Assembly: GCF_950295315.1 (NCBI RefSeq)
Contig: NC_080175.1
Coordinates: 89,428,161 to 89,492,160, forward strand
DNA length: 64,000 bases
Direction: 5' to 3'
DNA from: Erinaceus europaeus
Taxonomy: Eukaryota > Chordata > Mammalia > Eulipotyphla > Erinaceidae
Position numbers and translations under genes: made by a program. Positions 1-10,508 of the stretch are shown one piece after another (within the stretch, counting starts at the first letter, position 1; the number at the start of each line of letters is the position of its first letter). The notes beneath the pieces were generated by a model. The model made no database searches. It saw only the letters and a program-made list of their open reading frames with translations, and was not told where the DNA came from.

Positions 1-1078
1 ACTTTTTCCATGTCACATGTAATTGAGCGACATTTTGCTTTTATGGACACAGCCACTCAAGTGAAATGTGTTACTCTGTCTCAAGAGAAAATAATTTCTC
101 ATTGTATTACAGTTTGTGGATAGATATCTCTCATGTGTCTCCCAACATTATTCTCCTACTATACCATGATACTAGAACATTAAACAATTTCATACTATAT
201 TGTTATGCATTAACATGCATTAATGAATAGATTCATACATTAGTATGACCCAAGACTGTCTGGGTTTTGTGTCATGGTTCTTCTCCGATTACTAATTCTA
301 TTTGAGAAATGAGAAGTTGACTAGCATCTCAATGAACATAAGAGCATTTTAAATCTTCATTCATAATAAAAAGATACTTTTAATCGGTCACTGATAGTAT
401 TATATATTTTATAACTATATTGGAAACCTAGCAAATGGTCTCATTTAAATTGAAAATCAAAATTTCGAAGATATTTAATTTTGGTGTATGAGAGAGTAAC
501 ATGAGAGAAAAATATAAGCAGAGGAATGCTGACCTCTGTCATAGAGTATCCCAGGGACAGAATCTATAACCTCTAGGGTCTCAGGCATGTTCTTTGCTGT
601 ACTAACAGCCTGACAATCTCCCATTGCAGAAAAATAATCTCTTATCATTATATTGCAGATTATGAGATGACGTCCTGTAAAATCATAGTGATTTCCAAGG
701 TCATATAGTTCAATACAGCAATTTAAGCTCTAGGTAATAGCACTAGGAAATATTTCCAATACTCCAATTACCTACTCGTTCTTTCTAGATTAAAATAATG
801 ATGAATAATATTTAGGTATTTTCCTTGTTTAACATATTATATGTAACCACAATAAGCTGAAATTCAAAATATTTTTCTAATTACTTAAGCGTATACAAAA
901 TATTATGTAAATGAAAATGGACCATATGTTGATAAGTCAGTGAAGCAGATACTGCATTTACTTCATTATTCCCAAATAAAATGTCTCTGTTCCCTAATCT
1001 CTATCAAATTATAGACAGAAAATATTGTTATTTTCTTATTTTTCATCACTTGGAATGATATATATATATATGTATATA
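1..1078. other. Unassigned AT-rich sequence
   Basis: I see no gene, SINE, L1 segment or long simple repeat here. All frames are closed by stops at short intervals. Confidence 0.6.
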
Positions 1079-1266
1079 ATATTTATTTATTTATTATTGG
1101 ATAGAGACAGAAGTTGACAGAGGAGAGGGATGTAGAGAAGAAAGAAGACAGAGAAACAACTGCAGCCCTGCTTCTGCACTCGTGAAGCTTCTGCCCTGCA
1201 AGAGGGGACCAGGGGCTTGAACCTGGGTCCTTTCACACTCAACTAGGTGTATCACCACCTGGTCCC
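1079..1266 (-). repeat. tRNA-derived SINE, type B
   Basis: On the minus strand the element starts with a CCAGGTGGTGATACACC-like head. It continues with a B-box-like GGTTCAAGCCCC, a CCTCTCTGTCAACTTCTGTCTC stretch in degraded form, and an A/T-rich tail of ATAAATAAAT units. The same layout recurs at about 4.1, 32.9, 44.9 and 63.7 kb, which is what defines the family here. It is non-coding and probably depended on L1 enzymes for movement. Confidence 0.75.
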
Positions 1267-1516
1267 AGAATAAGTTATGTTTAATATTAGATCAAGTTTT
1301 TAAAAAATAGAAAATGCTAATCTTCAGTCTTCAGTGATAATGTTCAAAATTTGATATTTTACTTAAATTAGTAGTGATACTATGAATTTATTATGATCCC
1401 AAAAGTGAAGGAATACCAGAGAGATCCTCTAGGAATAACTGAATTAAAATTGGGTTAAAACAAAGGAAATGGGGTAAAAGAAAAAAAAAAAAAAAACCTC
1501 TGTGTACAAGTCTTTT

Positions 1517-1979
1517 TTTTTTTTCTTTCTATTTTCTTTGGTAAACTGGAAACTGAGGGGGAGGGAGAGGGGGAGGGACAGGGAAAGAGAGGGAGAGAGA
1601 GAAAGAGAGAGAGAGAAAGGGAGAGAGAGAGGAAGAGGGAGGGGGAGGGGAGGGGAGGGGAGGAGGGGGAGGGAGGGAGGGAGGGAGGGGGAGAGAGGGA
1701 GGGGGAGAGAGGGAGAGAGGGAAAGAGGGAGAGAGGGAGAGAGGGAGGGGGAGGGAGAGAGGGAGGGGGAGAGAGGGAGAGAGGGAGGGGGAGAGAGGGA
1801 GGAGGAGAGAGGGAGAGAGGGAAAGAGGGAGAGAGGGAGAGAGGGAGGGGGAGGGAGAGAGGGAGGGGGAGAGAGAGGGGAGGGAGAGAGGGAGGGGAAG
1901 AGAGGGAGAGAGGGAGGGGGAGAGAGGGAGAGAGGGAGGGGGAGAGAGGGAGAGAGGGAAAGAGGGAGAGAGGGAGAGA

Positions 1980-2026
<47 letters not shown>

Positions 2027-2134
2027 TTTACTGCTCATGATGTGTCCTCACTACAGATGGGGAATCAGGGCTCAAACCCTGATTCTTGTGCATGGTAACA
2101 TGCAATTTCAACTGTGTGCACCCCAGTCCCCAGC
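1517..2134 (-). repeat. Type B SINE with a hugely expanded GA-rich core
   Basis: The A-rich end is at 1517 and the B-box region (GGTTTGAGCCCTGATTCCCC on the minus strand) lies near 2057-2080. Near-identical 19-bp flanks at 1498-1516 and 2135-2153, with one mismatch, indicate a target-site duplication. The whole 618-bp interval is therefore one insertion. Type B SINEs normally carry a short GAGAGGGAGGGGGAGACAGA-like segment; here it has grown to about 480 bp. Confidence 0.7.
1548..2024. repeat. GA-rich satellite of GAGAGG/GGGAG units
   Basis: The stretch is almost pure purine on the plus strand. Imperfect GAGAGGGAGGGGGAGAGA-type higher-order units are repeated and it closes with a pure (GA)n run near 1986-2021. 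The long open frames on both strands (Arg/Glu/Gly-rich plus, Ser/Pro/Leu-rich minus) result from composition and are not genes. Confidence 0.9.
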
Positions 2135-2169
2135 TTCTGTGTACAAATCTTTTATCTTTTATCTCCCCT

Positions 2170-2510
2170 GCTTAAATGTATTGCCAGATACATGACTGGC
2201 TTTGCCTCTATAGCAAAAAGCATTGGATTACAAATTTTTTCTTTTAGTTTAGTGTGTGCATAGAGAAATGCCTCTGCTTTTTGTATATTAATTTTATAGC
2301 CTGACACCTTTCTATATTGTTTAATAATTTCTATGGATTCTTTGCATTGTCTCTGTAAACCATCACATCATCTGTAAATAGCAAGTTTGACTTTTCCTCC
2401 AAGTTCTCTCTCTTTACTTTCTTTCTCTGGTTTAATTGCTATGATTAGGACTTCCAAAACTATGTTGAGTAGGGATGGTGATAAATCAATATAGAAGCTG
2501 ATGAGAACAT
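2170..2510 (-). pseudogene. Old L1 ORF2 fragment, reverse-transcriptase region
   Basis: The interval aligns by eye with 36.68-36.93 kb of the full-length L1. It includes the segment around the catalytic ADD motif, seen on the plus strand as the stretch containing CATCATCTGTAAATAGCAAG. Several substitutions and indels have closed the reading frame, and neither end of the element is preserved. It is much more diverged than the L1 copies in the second half of the window. Confidence 0.7.
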
Positions 2511-2554
2511 TTGTACCATATTTGAATGACATTTATCATTATTATTAATTTATT

Positions 2555-2748
2555 TTTTATTTGAAATGATAGAGAGAAATTGGGAGTGGAAATGGAGTTA
2601 GATACAGAGAGACACCTGTCTCATGCTTTACCACTTATGAAATTCCCATAGTAGGTAGGATTTGGGGCCTTGAACTTGGATCCTTGAATATGGTACCATG
2701 TTATGGTGCAGGAAAACCAGGTACATCAGTGTCTGGTCCAATAGGAAA
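2555..2748 (-). repeat. Degenerate type B SINE
   Basis: A GATAGAGAGAAATTG start, a GAGAGACACCTG segment and a B-box-like GGATCCAAGTTCAAGG (minus strand) match the type B order. It abuts the type C SINE that follows. Confidence 0.6.
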
Positions 2749-2776
2749 AATTGTATGAGTAGAAACTTAGAACTTT

Positions 2777-2957
2777 GGCAGGTAGATAAGGGAGATACCT
2801 TGCAAAGGTGGCTATGCAAAGTGTCTCTCAAGCCTGAGGTTCTAATGTCCCAGGTTCAATCTTCCCATGTATAAAGCAGCACTGAGCAGTGTTCTGGTAA
2901 TAATCATAGTAGTAATAATAATAACAACAACAACAATAATAATAATATAATTTTGGT
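2777..2957 (+). repeat. tRNA-derived SINE, type C
   Basis: The head GGTGGCTATGCAAAG is followed by CTCAAGCCTGAGG, a B-box-like CCCAGGTTCAATCTTCCC, and a GCACTGAGCAGTG(T)TCTGG segment. The tail is an (AAT/AAC)n repeat. This order defines type C in the window. Confidence 0.7.
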
Positions 2958-2991
2958 TCCTCTAAGTTCATCAACTGCTTACTGATAGTTC

Positions 2992-3092
2992 AATTTTTTT
3001 TTTTTTTCTTACACCAGAGCACTGTTCAGCTCTGGCTTATGGTGGTGCAGGGGATTGAACCTGGGACATTGGAGCCTTGGCATGAGTCTTGA
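2992..3092 (-). repeat. Type C SINE, 5'-truncated
   Basis: A poly-T start is followed by CCAGAGCACTGTTCAGCTCT, GGTGGTGCAGGGGATTGAAC and a CATGAGTC end, which is the reverse of the type C order. The tRNA-like head is missing. Confidence 0.75.
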
Positions 3093-3094
3093 TT

Positions 3095-4074
3095 TTAATG
3101 ATATTTTTAATTTAGGGTGTCAAGAGTAAGAATGTTTTTCTAATTTTTCTTTGAATTACTTCCAGGCCACTATTTCTTAAGGAAATAATATTTCAATATT
3201 AGAAGGAGTTTGCCATTACCTACTTCAATGAAGGAAACATTGAGTAGAATATGATGATTATTGTTTGATTTAAATTTTACTATGATGTAACATGTTTATT
3301 AACTCTGTTGTTTCACTAGCACATCCTTCTGAGCACTGTGAAACTGTATTTGAGTCAAGTGCTCGAGTGAGCTTAACAAGAGCTTTCAAATATTCTTCTA
3401 CATGCTTAAAGACAAGCATGAAAGAAATCATTTCAATTAATGTGTGGGAGAAAAAGGTGACCTCAATAAGTTTTAAACATTCCATTTCAAACTTTTAGGA
3501 GGAGTCATTTCTGAAAAATTAAAATGAGACCATCATAATTGTACTCTCCTCCATTTTTTTTTTACTTTAATGATCAATTCCATCAAATCTTGTTATTCAG
3601 ATGAAGTTTCCTCAAGGGATGGAATTATTATTGGTTTCCTATGAGACACATGTCCTTCATAAATTTCATGTTAATGAGTAGGGTGAGTTAAGTGGAATCA
3701 TTTTAGAAGAGGGAGCACTTTTGGTAAAAATTGATGCATTATTATGAAAATGATGTCTCCCTGACTGGAGTGTTCAATATTCTTATTGAAAATACAGATA
3801 TGATTTGGCTGGTCATTGCTCTTTGCCTCCAACATGAAAGACTCAGAGGTTAAAGCATATTTCATACACATTAAAATATCATGAAGAGAATTTTAGTCAG
3901 GTTCCATTATATAATTTAATGGCAATATTATCTACTACTTAAAATTATAAACATGAATAAAATCTTATGACTGTATAATTCTTTCTATAATTAATGTATG
4001 TATACCTCAAAGTGATTTTGAATATCTTACCATGTCCCTATTAACATTTAAATTTTTTTTTGCAATTCTTTTTT
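3095..4074. other. Unassigned sequence
   Basis: No repeat or gene recognised. Overlapping open frames of about 70 codons on both strands near 3.27-3.5 kb show no known motif and are probably chance. Confidence 0.5.
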
Positions 4075-4262
4075 TCAATAGGTCTGTATTTATTTTATTA
4101 AATAGAGACAGAGAAAATTGAGAGGGCAGGGGGAGACAGAGAAAGAAAGAGGCAGAAAGACACCTGCGGCCCTGCCTCATCATTTGGAAAGCTTTTCCCC
4201 TGCAGATGGGAATCCGGGTTCTTGACTTGCACTAAGTCAAGTGGACCACCACTTGGCCTGTT
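4075..4262 (-). repeat. Type B SINE
   Basis: TATTAAATAGAGACAGAGA is followed by GAGAGGGCAGGGGGAGACAG, ACACCTGCGGCCCTGCCTCA and a CCACCACTTGGCC end. The copy is moderately diverged. Confidence 0.8.
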
Positions 4263-4537
4263 GACACCTATTGACAATTTGTATACCTTCTTTTTCCATT
4301 TGTCTCTCTGTTGCCTTCCTTCTAGTTGAAGAAGTTTACATGAAACAATGAAAAAAGTTTAAAACATTTTTTTTTTCATAAAAGGAAACAGTTCAGTTGA
4401 AGGCATGCATTACTACTCAACCAAACCTATAAGAAACATACAGAAAGGGGCTCATGAAAGGAAAATATGGAATGATCTTACCCATTGGGGGAAAACAAAC
4501 AAAACCAGAATGGTAGCACAGTCCAAAGAAGACTAGA

Positions 4538-4821
4538 GGGAGTGGGGTGGTAGCAGGATGGGTTAAGCACACATGGCGCAAAGCACAAGGAAGGATCCGG
4601 TTCGGTTCAAGCCTCCAGCTCCCCATCCACAGGGGAGTTGCTTCACAAGAGGTGAAGCAGGTCTGCAGGTGTCTCTCTTTCTCTCCCCATCTCTGTCTTC
4701 CCCTCGTCTCTCCATTTCTTTCTGTCCTATCCAACAGGAAAGACATCAATAACAACAAAAATAATAACTACAACAATAAAACAAGGGTAACAAAAGGGAA
4801 TAAATAAAAAAATATTTTAAA
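4538..4821 (+). repeat. tRNA-derived SINE, type A (hedgehog-like)
   Basis: It starts GGGAGTGGGGTGGTAGCAGG (A-box-like) and continues through GGGTTAAGCACACATGGCGC and a B-box-like GGTTCAAGCC. GGTGAAGCAGGTCTGCAGGT and a CT-rich block follow, then a CAATAA-rich tail. Perfect 13-bp TSDs AAAGAAGACTAGA flank it at 4525-4537 and 4822-4834, and a further copy of that motif at 4844-4856 forms a short tandem repeat. Confidence 0.9.
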
Positions 4822-4987
4822 AAAGAAGACTAGAGATTACAAAAAGAAGACTAGAGATTCAGAATGAACAACTGAATTAAGAAAGGATTCAGGGGTTATA
4901 GAAGGAGGGGTCCAAAGGACTTTGGTGGAGGGATATGCTGATTTGGTGGGAGTGGTTACATTTTTTGATGGAATTGTATTTCCAGAC

Positions 4988-5148
4988 TATTTATTTACTT
5001 TTTATTTTATTTACTTATATATTTTTTAGAAAGCACAGTTCAGCACAGGTTTATGCTGGTGGGGGTGGAGGGTTGGGGATTGAACCTGGTGCTTTGGAGC
5101 CTCAAGCATGAACATCTCTTTGAATAACCATTAAGCGATCTAACCCCT
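4988..5148 (-). repeat. Type C SINE
   Basis: Reverse type C order: A/T tail, AAAGCACAGTTCAGCACAGG, GGGGATTGAACCTGGTGCTT, then CCTCAAGCATGA and CCATTAAGCGATCTAACCCC. Confidence 0.75.
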
Positions 5149-5149
5149 T

Positions 5150-5821
5150 CTTCCAAAATGTTTAAGGACTTGTAAATGTAGATTACTTTAACAACAGGAA
5201 CTATTATTAACTGAAAAGGAAGAATATAGCAATCAGGGTAACTTGAAAGGAAGGCTATAGAAAGTAATAAAGGGAGCCAGAGGAAAAATCCATTTTACAA
5301 TTCGTCACCTAAATCCTTCACATTTCAATTCCTACCAGAACACCCACAACCCTTAGGTGATGTTTTCCCAGACAAGGTCCAGTCACTATAAATTGTTTTT
5401 GCTTGCACTGAATCTTTAATAAGCACTTTTTTTTTCAAGTAAGTAGATTCAGGCGCCAATAAATCCAGACTGCTTGACAAGCCTGGCTCTGGGGCTTTCA
5501 GGAGCAGCTTGCTTGCTTCTTCACTATCCAAAGGAACTGTGTACAGGTAAATAATCACCTCTCTTCTTTCTTAACACATCTACCTATTCCCTCTGGTGCA
5601 AATCTCACAACCCATTGTCTGTACAACTCCACAACTGAAATTGCTAATTTCTGTCCTCACAGACCCACTTTCATCTTGTTACTCTGTTTCCAGAAAATGT
5701 AAGTACTTGATGATTAATTCCTTACCTCAAAACGAAGTCTGTGTAGTCCTAGCTAGAAGGCCCGGTTCTCTGTGGTAAACCCATATTCCTGCTGGAGTAT
5801 GTACCTATTCCATTTGTCCCA
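5150..5821. other. Unassigned sequence
   Basis: No repeat recognised. A 77-codon minus-strand frame at 5325-5558 has no motif I know and no splice or promoter context. Confidence 0.45.
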
Positions 5822-5836
5822 CTAAATATATTTTCT

Positions 5837-6065
5837 TTCTTTTTTTTAATTTTTTTTTTATTGTTGTTGGATAGGACAGAGAGAAATGGAGAGAGGAGGG
5901 GAAGACAGAGAAGGGGTGAGAAAGACAGACACCTGCAGACCTGCTTCACTGCCTGTGAAGTGACACCGCTGCAGGTGGGGAGCCGGGGGCTCGAACCGGG
6001 ATCTTTTTGCAGGTCCTTGCAATTGCGCCACCTGCGCTTAACCCACTGCACTACCTCCCAACTCC
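5837..6065 (-). repeat. Type A SINE with perfect TSD
   Basis: The complete order is reversed, ending GCGCTTAACCCACTGCACTA and AACTCCC. Identical 15-bp flanks CTAAATATATTTTCT sit at 5822-5836 and 6066-6080. The short tail and clean TSD suggest a fairly recent insertion. Confidence 0.92.
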
Positions 6066-6168
6066 CTAAATATATTTTCTGTTCAGCATGTAGATTGGAG
6101 GCTGATCGTTTTTCTTATTTCTAGAGATCAAGCCTACAAACCACCTTTTGGTGTGTGTCTTTGCTGAA

Positions 6169-6170
<2 letters not shown>

Positions 6171-6222
<52 letters not shown>
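6171..6222. repeat. (AT)26 microsatellite
   Basis: Uninterrupted AT dinucleotides. They account for the Ile-Tyr repeat frames seen on the minus strand. Confidence 0.97.
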
Positions 6223-6225
<3 letters not shown>

Positions 6226-6296
6226 TTCCTAAAATAAGGTAAAAAAGGATACAAATTTTCAGATATTTTGCTCTTTTAAATATCTTGGAAATTTTG

Positions 6297-6586
6297 GGAG
6301 TCGGTCTGTAGTGCAGTGGGTTAAGCACACATGATGCAAAGCGCAAGGACCACCATAACAATCCCTGTTCCAGCCCCCAGCTCCCCACCTGCAGGTGAGT
6401 CTCTTCACAGGCTGTGAAGCAGGTCTGTAGGTATCTATCTTTCTCTCTCCCTCTCTGTCTTCCCCTCCTGTCTCCATTTCTCACTGTCCTATCCAACAAC
6501 AACATCAACAACAATTACATCAATAACAACAACTACAAGAAAGGAAACAAAAGGGAATAAATAAATATAAATAAATAAATAAATAA
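6297..6586 (+). repeat. Type A SINE
   Basis: It begins GGGAGTCGGTCTGTAGTGCA, includes GGTTAAGCACACATGATGCA and ends in AAATAAAT repeats. Flanks AAATATCTTGGAAATTTTG (from about 6278) and the near-identical copy at about 6586-6604 form a 19-bp TSD with one mismatch. Confidence 0.88.
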
Positions 6587-6604
6587 ATATCTTAGAAATT
6601 TTGT

Positions 6605-8030
6605 TGGGATCTCTTACAGTTTACCAATACACAATCCAGATTATAGTGAAAATTTAAGGATGCTTAAATTAAAAAAATCCTAAATGATTCCTAAATTTTA
6701 TTAATAATTCATTCACTCACTCAGTCATTTATTTCTGTGGCTAACTGTTCTTTTAAAAAATTACCAAGACTCTAGTGCATACCAAAACTCAGCCCCCCTC
6801 AAAAATATATGAAAAATACATAATAATATCTGTTTCTAAGCTAAAGAACTATAAGGAAATACAAACCAGAACATCTATGAGATGCATTAAAAAAGGTAAG
6901 CACCAAAAGTCAGTGTTGTAAACATAAATCTTAGTCTTAATGTTCTCCCATAAGAAGAATGGATACCGTGATTGTTTATGTCTCAACGTCTGTAGGTTTC
7001 TTCTTTAGGACCACTGAGAAATTAGAGGAAGAATGAAGTCATTTGGAGATAAAATAATTTCCACAGATTTCATATGAACTCACAGGAGCTTTGTAAATAA
7101 ATATCCCTGGTCAATATATGGCTAGCATCAATTTCTCAGAAAGCTTACTAATTAGTATTTCCCTGTATACAACATATTTTTGTTTGTTTAGAAAAAAATC
7201 TCAAGGGATGTAGAAAGTGTCAATTATTTGGATTCATAAGAACATTCCTCTCAGACAGCAACTGTTAATATAATTATTTCTCCCACAAGAATTTTATGTT
7301 TCCCAGGACTAGAAAGAAATAATATAGACAAGACTTTCAATATCCCTCACAAGAAAATATCCTAAATGTACCCTTTCAAGTCTAACCTGTCCCCCCCGCT
7401 GAATTTAGGAATCATTTAGGATTTTTTTAAGTGGAGGGGATCAATAATAGAAATTAAGGTAGATTGTCTTATGTTAGTTACACTCTATCACTAGTGATGC
7501 TATAATCTAGAAATGCCTGGGGATATTTACATGGGACATGGTAAATTGTTTTTCCCTTTAGTGTTAAGTTAAAAATTATTTACGAAAAAATTTAACAGCA
7601 AGATCATCCCCAAGGCCAATACAACAGAGCTTACTTTGTAATCTTTATACTTCATTATTTATGCTCAAATATAAAATGCCTTTAAAATCCACTGTTTGGG
7701 GTGTCATATAGATACTGTTGTTTCTTGTTTCTTTTGTCTATGGCTATGTAGTTTTCCTAACAACATTCATTGAACAGAGAGCCCTTTCCTCATTTTAGAT
7801 TCGTGGAGAATTTTCATAAAAGTGACATAAAAAAAAAAAGTAATTGGACATGTAAGCACGGGTTACTTATTTCTCTTTTTTGTTTATATGGTTTCGAAAG
7901 CCTCATCCATTGAGATTCCACCTTACAGGCACATTAGAAAAATTGGTAATGAGAAGTATTGAAGAGGATAGACAGAAAGACAAACTCTGTTACACAACTG
8001 GTCGGAAATAAGAATGGATGCAGTTATTAT
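6605..8030. other. Unassigned AT-rich sequence
   Basis: No gene or repeat family recognised. Confidence 0.5.
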
Positions 8031-8038
8031 AGAAAATA

Positions 8039-8317
8039 GCGCAGCAGGTTAAGTGCAAGTGGCAGAAAGCGCAAGGACCAGCTTAAGGATCTCAGTTCGA
8101 GCCCCTGACTCCCCACATGCAGGGGAGTCGCTTCACAAGCGGTGAAGCAAGTCTGCAGGTATCTTATCTTTCTCTCCCCCTCCCTGTCCTCTCCTCTGCT
8201 CTCCATTTCTCTCTGTCTTATCCAACAATGAAGACAGGCAACAATAATAACTATGACAATATAACAAAGGCAACAAAAAGGGAATACATAAATAAATATT
8301 TAAAAAATTTAAAAAAT
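8039..8317 (+). repeat. Type A SINE, 5'-truncated
   Basis: It starts inside the tRNA-like head at AGCGCAGCAGGTTAAGTGCA and keeps the B-box region CAGTTCGAGCCCC and the CT-rich block. AGAAAATAGC recurs on both sides as a probable short TSD. Confidence 0.85.
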
Positions 8318-8473
8318 AAAGAAAATAGCATGATGAATATTTAAACAAATATGGCGACACATTATAATTCAGCAATAGCACTCAGTCATTTATCCAAAAA
8401 CCAAAACCAAAAAAAAAAAAAAAAGAAACAACTAATTCAAAGGACATATGCATCCCCCCACAGGTTAACAGTT

Positions 8474-8618
8474 GTTATTTATTTATTTTAAGATTTCATT
8501 TGCTTATTAATGAAAAAGAACCAGACATCAGTCTGGCACATGTGCAACTGGGGATCGAACTCAGGACCTCATGCTCGAGAGTCCAAAGCTTTATCACTGC
8601 ACCACCTCCTGGACCACT
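8474..8618 (-). repeat. Diverged tRNA-derived SINE
   Basis: Contains CCAGACATCAGTCTGGCACA, a reversed B-box-like GGGGATCGAACTCAGGACCT and a CACCACCTCCTGGACCAC end. It resembles types B and C but lacks the GA-rich core. Confidence 0.6.
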
Positions 8619-8867
8619 AGTTGTGTCATTTATACTAACCAAAATATGAAAATAATCTACATGTTCATGGACAGGTGACTGGATAAAGAGATTATAGGAT
8701 ATATACACTTTACAGTACTACTCTACAAATAAAAAACATGGTGTTGAGACAAAATGGATGGAATCCAAAGTGATTATGCTTAGTGAAGTAAGTAATGATA
8801 TTGATGACAGCTACCAGTTGGTTTTGTTCATTTGTTGAATATACAGAATTGAAACATATGAACTTGG

Positions 8868-9044
8868 GAAGGGGGATAGCATAATGGTAATGCAAACAGT
8901 CTCATGCCTGAGGCACCAAGTCCCAGGTTCAGCCCCTAACCCCACCATAAGCTACAGCTGAGCAGTGCTCTGTTGTTTCCCTGTGTTTTTTCCTCTGAAT
9001 CTCTCTCAAAAATAGATCAAATAAAATATTTAAAAAAAAAAAAT
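8868..9044 (+). repeat. Type C SINE
   Basis: GGATAGCATAATGGTAATGC, CTCATGCCTGAGG and CCCAGGTTCAGCCCC are followed by AGCTGAGCAGTGCTCTG and a poly-A tail. The same ACATGAACTT-like word on either side may be a TSD. Confidence 0.8.
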
Positions 9045-9396
9045 AACATGAACTTTTAAAGATAAAAATCCAACTTGTGTCTAATACTTCGAGAAAACTA
9101 TGGTGGCTATCTTGGGGGTGGGGTGGGAAGCACAGAGTTTACACGTGGAGACAGTGAGGAATTAAGCCCTGTTTTCTGATTATTTGTAAATCACTAAAAT
9201 ACAAAGAATAAAGGCCAAGAATAAAATTAAAAAATGAAAGGAATAAAGTATCTTCAGACACTGAAATATTATCCCAGAGTAACAAATATAGAGAACCACT
9301 AATTGAGAACATATATTGTGATATATGATTGTATTTATAGCCTGAAGTAAACAGAAACAAATTCTGTATGGCAAATAAAAGAATATCAAAATTTAA

Positions 9397-9552
9397 GACT
9401 GAGCCTGTTAAATAGCTCACTTGCATAATGTACTGCTTGTCCTGTGCATGGCTCAGGTATGAACCCAGCCCCCACTATACCCCACCTTAAAGGAAGCTCA
9501 GTGCTAGGGTCTCTTCCACTCTCTCTGCCTCTAAAACAAACAAACAAAAAAC
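9397..9552 (+). repeat. Diverged type C-like SINE
   Basis: AAATAGCTCACTTGCATAAT, CCTGTGCATGGCTCAGGTAT and CTCAGTGCTAGGGTCTCTTC are followed by an AAACAAACAAAC tail. Confidence 0.6.
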
Positions 9553-9604
9553 CTATAACACAATCACATTGACTCTTAAATGAGATTGCATTTCTAAGAA
9601 ATGT

Positions 9605-10508
9605 TGCCTGTCCATCCCGTCATCTGGGGCTCTAGTCACGGAATCCTTAGATTCCCATGGAGATAAGATGGGCCAAAATCTCTAATAGATCCCTCTCTCC
9701 ACCATCACTGGTCACTTCCATCAGGAAAATCAGCATAAGCCCCCCTGTGGGCCTCTATAGGACTTTGCCCTCAAAGTAGAGCCACAATGGTAGAGACTAT
9801 CCCATTCTCTGAAGGGAAGCTGAGTCAATCTGCTATGCCACTTGAGGAAGACTGGTCCTGAAATAAATGCAGCCTCGAATGTTCCTAGTTGTATTTATAG
9901 ACTGTGAGCTCAGACGGAAAGGGACTCAGAGGTTACATAAGCTCCTGTACTAAATATGAATAAACATGGGCCCAAGGTCAGATTGATGTGACTTAGAATG
10001 AATGGTGTTTATATATTTATATAATGGTGTTATAAACTTTTTTCAAATTTGGGAGCTACTCTGCCCTAATCCATATTTCCAGCCCCATTCTGAACTTTGG
10101 CACCATTTCCTCCCCAGACAATACTTTTAATCTACCTGAAAGCTGGCTATTGGGCTCAGGCAGAAATTACAAAAGTCGTGGGCCCCTTGGAACATTCCTA
10201 AAATAAACTTCCTACCTTCTTCTCACATGAAGACCCCGAGTTTCGTTTGCTTTATTCTTTCCTTTCGGTTCCTGTTCATTAAACAAATTTTCCTGATTAT
10301 ATCTTTCCACTTTTCAGTCACCAAGTTACAGACTCTACTGTGATGCCACCCTAACTTCCCTGAGCAGACAATCTCACCAATGTGTCCTGGAATCTCACTT
10401 CTTCAGAGCGCTACCTCACTAGAAACTGATAGAAACAGGAATTGCGTGGAGTTGTACCCTTCTTATCCTATGGTTTTGTCAATGTTTCCTTTTTATAAAT
10501 AAATAAAA
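9605..10508 (+). mobile_element. L1 3'-UTR fragment (long-3'UTR lineage)
   Basis: Shares blocks with the 3' end of the L1 at 33.7-41.0 kb and with other copies at about 31.8, 48.3 and 60.1 kb. The blocks are CATCTGGGGCTCTAGTCACG, GTGAGCTCAGACGG, TCCCCAGACAATAC and the terminal GTGGAGTTGTACCC...CCTATGGTTTTGTCAA. It ends in ATAAATAAATAAAA, which contains the polyadenylation hexamer. About 350 bp before the terminal block is missing relative to longer copies. No coding sequence is present. Confidence 0.8.

Noticed and set aside
1548..2024. CRISPR-like array
   Set aside because: No fixed repeats with unique spacers; it is a purine satellite in a eukaryotic genome.
1502..2098. Open frames of 198 and 169 codons on opposite strands
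   Set aside because: Pure products of the GA-rich satellite; Arg/Glu/Gly and Ser/Pro/Leu repeats with no domain.
5325..5558. 77-codon minus-strand frame as a small gene
   Set aside because: No homology recognised and no supporting signals.
6066..6514. Minus-strand frames with an Ile-Tyr repeat
   Set aside because: (AT)26 microsatellite plus SINE sequence.
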